Source: Bowmanella dokdonensis (GTDB taxonomy: Bacteria; Pseudomonadota; Gammaproteobacteria; Enterobacterales; Alteromonadaceae). From it: a stretch of DNA of 64,000 nt. The stretch is from positions 62,001 to 126,000 of the forward strand of contig NZ_JAFKCV010000004.1 of assembly GCF_017254865.1 (NCBI RefSeq), given 5' to 3'. Both the position numbers and the translations under genes were made by a program. Below are positions 18,797 through 26,219 of this stretch, piece by piece; position 1 is the first letter of the stretch, and each line of letters opens with the position of its first letter. Below the pieces are notes generated by a model, which ran no database searches, had not been told where the DNA came from, and saw only the letters and a list, made by a program, of their open reading frames with translations.

Positions 18797-19984
18797 TCAC
18801 TTAAGGGCCGGATGACCCAGGTCGCGCAACACTTCCATGCAGGCACCCAGGGTATGGTAGTCACATTTGGCACCCGCGGCGCTTTTCTGGTCACTGGTCT
18901 TACTGTTATCCCGGCTCAGCAGGCGAAACCAGGCACCGTACTGGTGATCCACCATGTGCTGCCAGCTGTATTGCCACAGGGCCTGGTACTGCTCAAGGTA
19001 TTTGTCCTGTCCCGTCTGCCGGTACAGCATGGCTGCAGCGGCGAAGCTTTCGGCCTGAACCCAGAAATACTTGTCATCGTCACACCAGTTGCCATCCGGA
19101 TCGAAGCCGTACACCAGCCCCCCATGCTGATGATCCCAGGCTTTGTCAAAGGCCCGATCAAACAGCTCCCCGGCCCTTTCGATCAACCAGTCCTGCGGCG
19201 CATGACGGTGAAGGATCAGCAGCAGTTTGCTCCATTCGGTCTGGTGACCGGGCTGAAACCCCCAGGGCCGGTACAGGTTCTTGGGATCGTCCTTGTTGTA
19301 GTCCCAGTCCGGCTGGAAATCCGTCTTATAATGCTCCCAGACTAGGCCCTGGGTGAAATTGGCCTGACGCACGGCGATATTCCGGGCCAGCAGGGCGGCA
19401 CGTTGCAGGAACAGGTCATTGTCCGTGACCTCGAAAGCCGCCAGCATGGCTTCGCATAAGTGCATATTGGCATTTTGTCCCCGGTAGGGGCTTAGGACCC
19501 CGGCCGCACTGATTTCGTCTGCGTACAGACCGTATTCTGCCTGCCAGAAACGGCTTTCCAGCAGTTCATAGGTATCCAGCAGGGGTTGGTCGCTGTCAAT
19601 CAGTCCTGCCTTGCGCACGGCGGCATAGGCCAGCAATACAAAGGCGTAACCGTAAGCCTGTTGAGTGGTATCCAGAGGCTGGTGATTGTTCAGGGTCCAG
19701 GCATAGGTCCGGCTGTCCGCCTGCCAGTGTACCTGTTCCAGATAGGCCAGGCCGTGGCGGGCAATCCGGCGATAGTCCTCCCGGTCATACAGCATGGCCG
19801 CCTGCGCATAGTTGACTATGATGCGGGTACTGGACACCAGTTGCTTGAAATGGGTGTCGAACAGACTGCCGTCATCCAGGTAGTTCTGATGGTAGCCGCC
19901 GCTTTCATCCACTACCCGGTCGGTATAAAAATCCAGGATGGACTGGCAATGCTGAATAAGAAAATCGCGGTTATAAAAATTCAT
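18797..19984 (-). CDS. AGE-family sugar isomerase, probable D-mannose isomerase
   Basis: This 395-residue protein has the (alpha/alpha)6-barrel pattern of the N-acylglucosamine 2-epimerase family, with typical segments SSTRIIVNYAQAA, NANMHLCEAML, FQPGHQTEW and KYFWVQAE. Members isomerise mannose to fructose or epimerise sugars at C2. Here the mannosidases, a fructokinase-like kinase next door and a hexose carrier make mannose-to-fructose isomerisation (ManI) the best reading. There is no signal peptide, so it is cytoplasmic. Its ATG overlaps the kinase stop by 4 bp. Alternatives are GlcNAc 2-epimerase or mannobiose 2-epimerase. Confidence 0.85.
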   Translation of the reverse strand: MNFYNRDFLIQHCQSILDFYTDRVVDESGGYHQNYLDDGSLFDTHFKQLVSSTRIIVNYAQAAMLYDREDYRRIARHGLAYLEQVHWQADSRTYAWTLNNHQPLDTTQQAYGYAFVLLAYAAVRKAGLIDSDQPLLDTYELLESRFWQAEYGLYADEISAAGVLSPYRGQNANMHLCEAMLAAFEVTDNDLFLQRAALLARNIAVRQANFTQGLVWEHYKTDFQPDWDYNKDDPKNLYRPWGFQPGHQTEWSKLLLILHRHAPQDWLIERAGELFDRAFDKAWDHQHGGLVYGFDPDGNWCDDDKYFWVQAESFAAAAMLYRQTGQDKYLEQYQALWQYSWQHMVDHQYGAWFRLLSRDNSKTSDQKSAAGAKCDYHTLGACMEVLRDLGHPALK

Positions 19985-20994
19985 TTCAGGCTCCGGAACA
20001 GATCAGAAGGAAAGGCGTTCAGGTCATGACCATCAGCCTGAAGAGCGTCCCTGACGGCCGGCAGATCGGGCAGGGCGGGAAAGGCCCCTGGCCGGGTCAC
20101 GGCAATGGCGCCGCATTGGGCGGCAAAGGCCAGCAAGGTCTTCAGGGTGGCCGGATCATCGAGGGTGGCTGGCGGACTGGTCATGCAGCTCAGGGCATAC
20201 AGCAGGCCGCCGATAAAGGCATCTCCGCCTGCCGTAGTATCTGCCACCTTAACGGCAGGCGGCTGCAAACTGCCCCTGCCCTGGGTACTGATAAAATCGA
20301 TACGGTTGGCACCGTCCGTCACCATCAGCAATCGGCAACCGGACGCCAGGCATTGCTGCAGATAGGCGTCTTCATGACCCTGGGCCAGATAATCGAGTTC
20401 ATCCCTGGAGAATTTCACCAGATGGGCCCGACGGACCAGTTGGTTGACCCGCTGCCGGTCAGCCGCACCCTCTGGCCAAAGGTTATGGCGAAGATTTACA
20501 TCGAAGCTGACCAGGGCGCCCCGTCCTCTTGCCATCTCAACCAATTGCCCTGTGGTCCTGGCAATCTCAGGGGTGGTGAGGGTGTTACTGCAGATATGCA
20601 GCAAGTCGTCTTTATCAAACCATTGGTCCTGCAGTTGCTCGCTGTTAAACAGCAGATCGGCTGTCTCATGCCGATGAAAGGCAAAGCTGCGATCGCCCTG
20701 TTCGTCCAGCATGACAAAGGCCAGGGCCGTCTTGGCACTGGGATGCTTGAGCAACAGTCGTGTATCGACCCCATAGGCCTTCAGGGCCTGTTCGAGAAAA
20801 TCCCCAAAGGGATCGTTGCCCACCTGGCCGATAAACTGCGCCTTGCCGCCCAGTCTGGCCACTGCAACGGCGGCATTGGCCGGGGCGCCGCCCGGATACT
20901 GACGAAATTCGGGTAAGGTCAGTGGGCCCTGCCGGGTCTGACCGATATTGAGGAAGTCGATCAGGGCTTCGCCAAAGCAGAGTATGTTTTTCAT
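19981..20994 (-). CDS. PfkB/ribokinase-family sugar kinase, probable fructokinase
   Basis: The 337-residue kinase opens with ILCFGEALIDF, has the substrate-binding GGAPANAAVAVARLGG and the anion-hole/catalytic-base motif ADTTAGGDAFIGG. The GEALIDF plus GGAPANAA combination is typical of fructokinases. With the AGE isomerase it would convert mannose to fructose and then to fructose-6-P, bypassing mannose-6-P. It is cytoplasmic. It overlaps both neighbours by 4 bp, so it is tightly coupled in the leftward operon. A mannokinase or 2-keto-sugar kinase remains possible. Confidence 0.88.
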   Translation of the reverse strand: MKNILCFGEALIDFLNIGQTRQGPLTLPEFRQYPGGAPANAAVAVARLGGKAQFIGQVGNDPFGDFLEQALKAYGVDTRLLLKHPSAKTALAFVMLDEQGDRSFAFHRHETADLLFNSEQLQDQWFDKDDLLHICSNTLTTPEIARTTGQLVEMARGRGALVSFDVNLRHNLWPEGAADRQRVNQLVRRAHLVKFSRDELDYLAQGHEDAYLQQCLASGCRLLMVTDGANRIDFISTQGRGSLQPPAVKVADTTAGGDAFIGGLLYALSCMTSPPATLDDPATLKTLLAFAAQCGAIAVTRPGAFPALPDLPAVRDALQADGHDLNAFPSDLFRSLK

Positions 20995-22244
20995 AGGCTG
21001 ACGGGCACCTCCATCTGCCGGGCAGGACGCTTCGAGCCCACCAGGGCATACCAGCCGATATACAGATAGGCCAGCATGGGCACGATAAAGCTGAACTGCA
21101 CCGAAACACTGTCAGCTACCAGCCCCTGAATCAGCGGCAGAATCGCCCCGCCGACAATGGCCTGGCATAACAGGCCTGATCCCCGGCCCGTCAAAGGACC
21201 CAGCCCCCGAATGGCCAGGGTAAAAATGGTGGGGAACATAATGGAATTGAAAAAGCCGACCCCAATCACCGACCACATGGCCAGTTCGCCGCTGCTGTTG
21301 ATGGTGGTAATCAGCAGTACGATGGCCATCAGGGCATTGGTGGCCAGCACATAGATAGGCGCTATCATACGGGTCAGGGCCGCACCGACAAAACGACCGA
21401 CCATGGCGCCGCCCCAGTAATAGGAGACCATCTGGCTGGCCTGATGCTCGTTGAGACCGGCAATATGGGGTTGGGCAAAATAGTTGACCAGAAAGCTGCC
21501 GATGGACACTTCTGCCCCCACGTAGAGGAAAATCCCCAAGGCACCGAATACCAGGGCCTTGTGACTCCAGATACTGTCGTTGGCGTGCACGTCCGGGGTG
21601 TCATGGTGTTCGATGACGGGCAGCTTGAGGAACAAAAACCCCACCGCGGTGACCAGCATGGCGCCGGCCAGGATCAGGTAGGGCAACTGCACCGCCCTGG
21701 CCCCGACTGCTTCGCCTCCCTGCAGGGCGCCGAAAATCAATGCCGCACCAAACAAGGGCGCCAGGGTATGACCCAGTGAATTGATCGCCTGGGCCAGGTT
21801 CAGGCGGCTGGCGGCAGTGCGTTCAGGCCCGAGGATGGCCACATAAGGGTTGGCGGATACCTGCAATATGGTCACCCCGGCTGCGAGGATAAAAAGCCCC
21901 AGCAGAAACAGCCCGTACAGGGCGATTTCCGCCGCCGGATAAAAGATTGCGCAACCCAGCGCGATAGTGCACAAACCTGTGATGATACCGCGGATATAGC
22001 CGATTCTTTCGATTAGCTTACCGGCAAAGGGCGAGACGATAAAATAGGCGCCGAAGAAACAAAACTGCACCAGCATGGCCTGGGTATAAGTCAGGGAAAA
22101 GGCCGCCTTAAGATGCGGGATCAGGATATCGTTAAGGGCGGTGATAAAGCCCCAGATAAAGAACAGGCTGGTCATGGCGGCAAAGGCGAAGTGGCTGGCG
22201 TTGCCAGCACTTCTGAGCGGGGGGTGGTTTGGAACGGTAGCCAT
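20991..22244 (-). CDS. FucP/GluP-type MFS sugar:proton symporter, probable mannose carrier
   Basis: This is a roughly 12-helix inner-membrane carrier of 417 residues. FucP-family marks are FFIWGFITALNDILIPHLK in helix 1, FFGAYFIVSPFAGKLIERIGY, ILQVSANPYVAILGP and RLNLAQAINSLGHTLAP. Family members import fucose, galactose, glucose or mannose with protons. Operon context points to mannose. I chose ATG 22244 over a GTG three codons earlier because GAGGTG lies about 6 nt upstream of the ATG. The start follows the GH92 C stop by about 10 bp. Confidence 0.9.
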   Translation of the reverse strand: MATVPNHPPLRSAGNASHFAFAAMTSLFFIWGFITALNDILIPHLKAAFSLTYTQAMLVQFCFFGAYFIVSPFAGKLIERIGYIRGIITGLCTIALGCAIFYPAAEIALYGLFLLGLFILAAGVTILQVSANPYVAILGPERTAASRLNLAQAINSLGHTLAPLFGAALIFGALQGGEAVGARAVQLPYLILAGAMLVTAVGFLFLKLPVIEHHDTPDVHANDSIWSHKALVFGALGIFLYVGAEVSIGSFLVNYFAQPHIAGLNEHQASQMVSYYWGGAMVGRFVGAALTRMIAPIYVLATNALMAIVLLITTINSSGELAMWSVIGVGFFNSIMFPTIFTLAIRGLGPLTGRGSGLLCQAIVGGAILPLIQGLVADSVSVQFSFIVPMLAYLYIGWYALVGSKRPARQMEVPVSL

Positions 22245-22254
22245 CGGGATCACC

Positions 22255-24585
22255 TCACTGAATGTTTGGGTCTAGGGACAGGGAGTAGGGGTAGGCCGAA
22301 GCTTCTGCCGCCCAGTCTTTGTCGGGGTTGTCCTGCATCTGGAACTCTAGTTGTCCGCCTGACTGAATCTCGTCATGGGACAGCCAGCTTCGCTCAAGAG
22401 GCTGGCCGTTCAGCCAGGCCTGCCGGATATAGGGGCTGTGTGGTCCGTTATCCCGGGCGTGGATCACAAAGCGCTCACCTCCTGGCAGATTGAGAGTCAC
22501 TTTGTCAAACAACGGACTGCCAATCACGTACTGATCCGTGCCCGGCGTCACCGGATAGAAGCCCATGGCGCTGAACACATACCAGGCTGAAGTCTGGCCG
22601 TTGTCCTCATCGCCGCAATAGCCGTCCGGCGTAGCCGAATAGAGCTTGTCCATCACTTCGCGCACCTTGGCCTGTGCCTTCCAGGGCTGGCCGGCATGGT
22701 TATACAGGTAAATCATATGCTGGATGGGCTGATTGCCGTGGGCATAGTTGCCCATATCGACGATCTGCATCTCGCGGATCTCGTGGATGGTAAAGCCGTA
22801 ATAGGAGTCGTCAAACAAAGGCGGCATGTCGAAAACCTGATCCAGCTTGTCGATAAAGGCCTGATTGCCGCCCATCAGTTGCTTAAGCCCTTCGACGTCG
22901 TGGAACACCGACCAGGTGTAATGCAGGGCATTGCCTTCGGTAAAGGCATCCCCCCACTTGAGCGGGTTAAACGGCGACTGAAAACTGCCGTCCCGGTTGC
23001 GGCCGCGCATCCAGCCGGTTTGTGGATCGAAGAGTTTGCGGTAGTTGAGGCTGCGCTGGTAAAACATCTGCGCATCCTCGTCCTTACCCAGGGCCCTGGC
23101 CAGCTTATACAGGTTAAAGTCAGCAAAGGCATATTCCAGGCTGCGGGCGGCATTTTCATGGATACCCACGTCGTAGGGCACATAACCCAGCTCGTTGTAG
23201 TAATCCACCCCTTCCCGGCCCACAGAGGTCATAGGCCGGCCCTCATCGACTTCGGCATTCTTCTTAACGGCCTCATAGAGGGTTTCTATATCGAAGCCGC
23301 GAATGCCTTTGAGGTAAGCATCGGCAATATTGATAGCCGAGTTGGAGCCCACCATCACATTGCGGTGGCCCGGGCTGGCCCATTCCGGCAGCCAGCCGGA
23401 TTCCTGATAGGTATTGGCCAGCCCCTGCATTATCCGGCTGTCCAGTTCCGGGTACATCAGGGTGAAAAAGGGGAACACGGCGCGAAAGGTGTCCCAGAAG
23501 CCGTTGTCGGTAAACATATAACCTGGCAGCACCTCACCATTGTAAGGGCTGTAGTGGAGTAACTGGCCATCGGCATCGTATTCATAAAACTTACGGGGGA
23601 ACAGCAGCACCCGGTACAAAGCCGAGTAGAAGGTGCGCACATTGTCCAGGTTGCTGTCTTCCACCCGGATGCGGGCGAGCTCCTGCTGCCAGCTTTGTCT
23701 GGCCTGATCCCGGGTAGTGTCGAAACTGTCCTCACCGATTTCACGCTGCAGGTTCAACTCGGCCTGCGCCGGGCTGATAAAAGACGAGGCCACTTTCACA
23801 TGCACCTGTTCGCCGCGGCGGGTTTTAAAGCCGATGACCGCGCCCACATGGTCCCCCTGACTGTAGTGACTGTTTTCCTGCAGGGACCAGTCTTCATGCC
23901 AGGTGTGGGTCAGGTCAAAATCCTTGTCGAATTCAAGGACAAAGTAGTTATGGAAATTGTCCGGCACCCCACCATGGTTGTTGCGGGCATAGCCGATAAT
24001 TTTGCGCTGCTCTGGCAGTATTCTGACCATGGACCCCTTATCAAAGGCGTCCAGCAGGATATAGGCCTGGTCGCTGTCGGGAAAGGTAAAGCGAAACTGG
24101 GCGGCCCGTTCGGTGGGGGTGACCTCCACGCGGGTATCATAGTCGGCCAGGTAAACTGAGTAATAATGGGGGGACACCTGTTCGGCCTTATGGGAGAACC
24201 AGGAAGCACGATCTTCTTCCTGGAATTTAAGCTCACCGGTCACCGCCATCAGTGAAAAGGCGCCATAGTCATTAAGCCAGGGACTGGGCTGGTGAGTCTG
24301 CTTGATACCCCGGATCTTGTCGTCGTCGTACTTATAGGTCCAGCCATCACCCATGGGAGCGGTCATTGGCGTCCAGAAATGCATGGCCCAGGGGGTGGCG
24401 ATGGCAGGATAGGTGTTGCCGTTCGACAAACTGAACTTGGAGTCTGTGCCCATCAGGGGATTAACATACTGAACCAGATCTTCTGCGACCAGGTTGACCC
24501 GCCCTGCGTCCGGCGCAGGCATCTGACTGGTGCAGGCCGTCAGACTGATCAGTATTGCTGAGGCACAACAGGTTGCTGATTTCAT
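22255..24585 (-). CDS. GH92 enzyme C, lipoprotein, with Gln at the catalytic-acid position
   Basis: This 776-residue GH92 protein has a lipoprotein signal (ISLTACTS) and the family start VNPLMGTDSKFSLSNGNTYP. The base region CGDEDNGQTSAWYVFSAMG is intact. The acid loop reads YAHGNQPIQHM: Gln619 stands where paralogues B and D have Glu. From the GH92 literature as I recall it, Gln here is typical of members that hydrolyse mannose-alpha-1-phosphate diesters (uncapping of Man-P-6-Man), because the phosphate leaving group needs no protonation. So this is a predicted mannosyl-phosphodiesterase (inference). It is the first gene of the leftward operon, directly behind the divergent operator region. 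Confidence 0.93.
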   Translation of the reverse strand: MKSATCCASAILISLTACTSQMPAPDAGRVNLVAEDLVQYVNPLMGTDSKFSLSNGNTYPAIATPWAMHFWTPMTAPMGDGWTYKYDDDKIRGIKQTHQPSPWLNDYGAFSLMAVTGELKFQEEDRASWFSHKAEQVSPHYYSVYLADYDTRVEVTPTERAAQFRFTFPDSDQAYILLDAFDKGSMVRILPEQRKIIGYARNNHGGVPDNFHNYFVLEFDKDFDLTHTWHEDWSLQENSHYSQGDHVGAVIGFKTRRGEQVHVKVASSFISPAQAELNLQREIGEDSFDTTRDQARQSWQQELARIRVEDSNLDNVRTFYSALYRVLLFPRKFYEYDADGQLLHYSPYNGEVLPGYMFTDNGFWDTFRAVFPFFTLMYPELDSRIMQGLANTYQESGWLPEWASPGHRNVMVGSNSAINIADAYLKGIRGFDIETLYEAVKKNAEVDEGRPMTSVGREGVDYYNELGYVPYDVGIHENAARSLEYAFADFNLYKLARALGKDEDAQMFYQRSLNYRKLFDPQTGWMRGRNRDGSFQSPFNPLKWGDAFTEGNALHYTWSVFHDVEGLKQLMGGNQAFIDKLDQVFDMPPLFDDSYYGFTIHEIREMQIVDMGNYAHGNQPIQHMIYLYNHAGQPWKAQAKVREVMDKLYSATPDGYCGDEDNGQTSAWYVFSAMGFYPVTPGTDQYVIGSPLFDKVTLNLPGGERFVIHARDNGPHSPYIRQAWLNGQPLERSWLSHDEIQSGGQLEFQMQDNPDKDWAAEASAYPYSLSLDPNIQ

Positions 24586-24661
24586 GCTTGGTCTCGGTTT
24601 GATGGGGACTTGTTAACGCCAGGTTATATTGCCAGCCGTCCCGATTAACAACTGGCAGGAC

Positions 24662-24675
24662 TGTAATCGATTACA
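24662..24675. promoter_or_regulatory. Perfect LacI-type operator palindrome
   Basis: TGTAATCGATTACA is a perfect 14-bp palindrome with the central CG step typical of LacI-family sites. It lies 77 bp upstream of the GH92 C start and on the far side of the gap from the lacI-type gene. An identical copy stands before the rightward TonB-dependent receptor operon, which links both operons to one regulator. Confidence 0.8.
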
Positions 24676-24766
24676 TTTGTCTAGTCCACCCAATTTGGAC
24701 GAATTTCCTCCCGTCAAGATGTAAGTGAGGGTTAAATGGTCGGTTTTTGTGCAAAAGTGCAGGTAA

Positions 24767-24780
24767 TGAAAACGGTTACA
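24767..24780. promoter_or_regulatory. Secondary LacI-type operator, imperfect
   Basis: TGAAAACGGTTACA differs from the perfect site at three of 14 positions but keeps the central CG and the right arm. It is 105 bp from the perfect copy and about 105 bp upstream of the regulator's start, so it may serve autoregulation or DNA looping. Confidence 0.55.
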
Positions 24781-24884
24781 TTAAGGCTTGCTATTGTTCT
24801 AGTTGGATGAAATCATAGGTAAAAGGTATCCTGCTAGCGGTATCAGATCGCTGACCACTCAGCCACAGGGGAAAACTGCGAAAC

Positions 24885-25889
24885 ATGACAAATATCAAGA
24901 AGGTAAGTGAACTGGCCGGCGTATCTACCGCCACTGTTTCCCGTACCCTCAAATCCCCTGGTCTGGTCACGGAAAAAACCCGCGACAAAGTGATGAAAGC
25001 GGTCAAGGAAGCCGGTTATCGGCCCAACTGGCTGGCCACCAGCGTGAAGACGGGCAAGTCCAACTCCATCGTGGTGCTGGTGCCGAACCTGGTGAACCCT
25101 TTCTTTATGCGGATTATCGAAGGTATTGAGCAGGCAGCTCAGGAGAGAGGCTACTCAGTGCTGCTGGGGGATACCCAGGGTAAAAGCCAGCGTGAGAACG
25201 AATACGCCAGTATGGTGCTGACCAACCGGGCTGACGGCCTGATTCAACTGGATCACTCTTTTCCTTTTTCAGACAATGATGCCGAACTGGCTGAGACCAT
25301 TCCCATGGTCAGTGTCTGTGAACGTATCGCTAACCGCAAATACCCTTTTATCGAATTAGACAACTACGCTGCCAGCCGGGCCCTGGCACACCATCTGATT
25401 AGCTACGGCCATAGCCGTTTCGGCATCATCGCCGGGCAGATCGAGAGCCAGATTTACCGGGACCGGCTGGCCGGCATCAAGAGTGTGTTGCACGAAGAGG
25501 GCATTGCCTTTGACGACAGCATGCTGGTGGGCGGCAGCTACCGCATTGAGACGGGGGTGGAAGGCGCACGGCAACTGGCCGGGCGGGAGCAGCCACCCAC
25601 GGCAGTCATCTGCTTCAATGATGATATCGCTATCGGCGCCCTGCACGAATTCAAACGTCTGGGCCTGACAGTACCGGGTGATATCTCTGTTACCGGCTTC
25701 GACAATGTCAGGGTCTCGGCTTATATGGATCCGCCCCTGACCACCATCGATCAGCCTGCCTATGAGATGGGGCGGCGTGCATTTGAAGTCTTGTTGCAGA
25801 TGATCAGCCGCCAACCCCTCAACCGTACCCGGGAAATCCTGCCCTTTACCCTGGTGGAACGGCAAAGCAGCGGTCCGGCGAAAAGCTGA
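24885..25889 (+). CDS. LacI/GalR family regulator of the mannose/N-glycan locus
   Basis: The 334-residue repressor has the N-terminal helix-turn-helix NIKKVSELAGVSTATVSRTL with hinge RPNWLATSVKTGKS. A periplasmic-binding-protein-like effector domain follows (VLVPNLVNPFFMRIIEGIE, GYSVLLGDTQG, AVICFNDDIAIGAL, ISVTGFDNV). It stands between the two catabolic operons, transcribed rightward. Palindromes with CG centres flank it in both promoters. By position it is the local repressor; the inducer is probably mannose or a mannose-containing oligosaccharide (inference). It is full length, with a normal start. Confidence 0.94.
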   Translation: MTNIKKVSELAGVSTATVSRTLKSPGLVTEKTRDKVMKAVKEAGYRPNWLATSVKTGKSNSIVVLVPNLVNPFFMRIIEGIEQAAQERGYSVLLGDTQGKSQRENEYASMVLTNRADGLIQLDHSFPFSDNDAELAETIPMVSVCERIANRKYPFIELDNYAASRALAHHLISYGHSRFGIIAGQIESQIYRDRLAGIKSVLHEEGIAFDDSMLVGGSYRIETGVEGARQLAGREQPPTAVICFNDDIAIGALHEFKRLGLTVPGDISVTGFDNVRVSAYMDPPLTTIDQPAYEMGRRAFEVLLQMISRQPLNRTREILPFTLVERQSSGPAKS

Positions 25890-26077
25890 CTGAGTGGCGG
25901 ACATCCGCTGAAAAAGGCAGAATTTTAACAAATGGCTGCTTCGAATAATCCTTACTAACTCATTGTTCTATAGTTGTTTTTTCCTGAATAACCATTCCTG
26001 CTGGTTAAAAAGTTGTAAGCAATCGTCCTGATGTCATTGACACCCTGTGCCGGGAGAGCTAGTATTTTTCCACTAAA

Positions 26078-26091
26078 TGTAATCGATTACA
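26078..26091. promoter_or_regulatory. Perfect LacI-type operator palindrome (second copy)
   Basis: TGTAATCGATTACA is identical to the copy at 24662-24675. It is 129 bp upstream of the receptor start and 21 bp from the next degenerate site, i.e. two helical turns, so both lie on one DNA face. Confidence 0.8.
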
Positions 26092-26098
26092 TTTTGTG

Positions 26099-26112
26099 GG
26101 TAATCGATTTAG
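26099..26112. promoter_or_regulatory. Degenerate operator copy two turns downstream
   Basis: The core GTAATCGATT is kept while the outer bases deviate (four differences from the perfect 14-mer). The exact 21-bp spacing to the perfect site supports cooperative binding. Confidence 0.5.
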
Positions 26113-26184
26113 CAGGGAATTGCTTAACAATAAGAAAGTAAATTACTGAATTATAAGGGTTAGATATCCTTGTGGTTGGTTTTG

Positions 26185-26198
26185 TGTTTACGATTACA
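26185..26198. promoter_or_regulatory. Third operator-like site near the receptor start
   Basis: TGTTTACGATTACA keeps the right half-site CGATTACA, with three differences in the left half. It ends 21 bp before the ATG, in the 5' leader. Confidence 0.4.
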
Positions 26199-26219
26199 TT
26201 AACGCAAGTGGAGAAGCCA

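Larger units (their letters stand above)
25890..26219 (+). promoter_or_regulatory. Promoter region of the rightward N-glycan operon
   Basis: No gene is seen in these 330 bp. The region carries a perfect operator at 26078-26091, a second degenerate copy 21 bp away centre-to-centre (26099-26112), and a third imperfect copy at 26185-26198 just before the receptor start. AT-rich DNA around 26118-26160 with TTGCTT (26120-26125) is the likeliest polymerase site, though the -10 is unclear. A TTG-initiated extension of the receptor frame from 26172 is disfavoured, because ATG 26220 begins a proper signal peptide. Confidence 0.65.
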
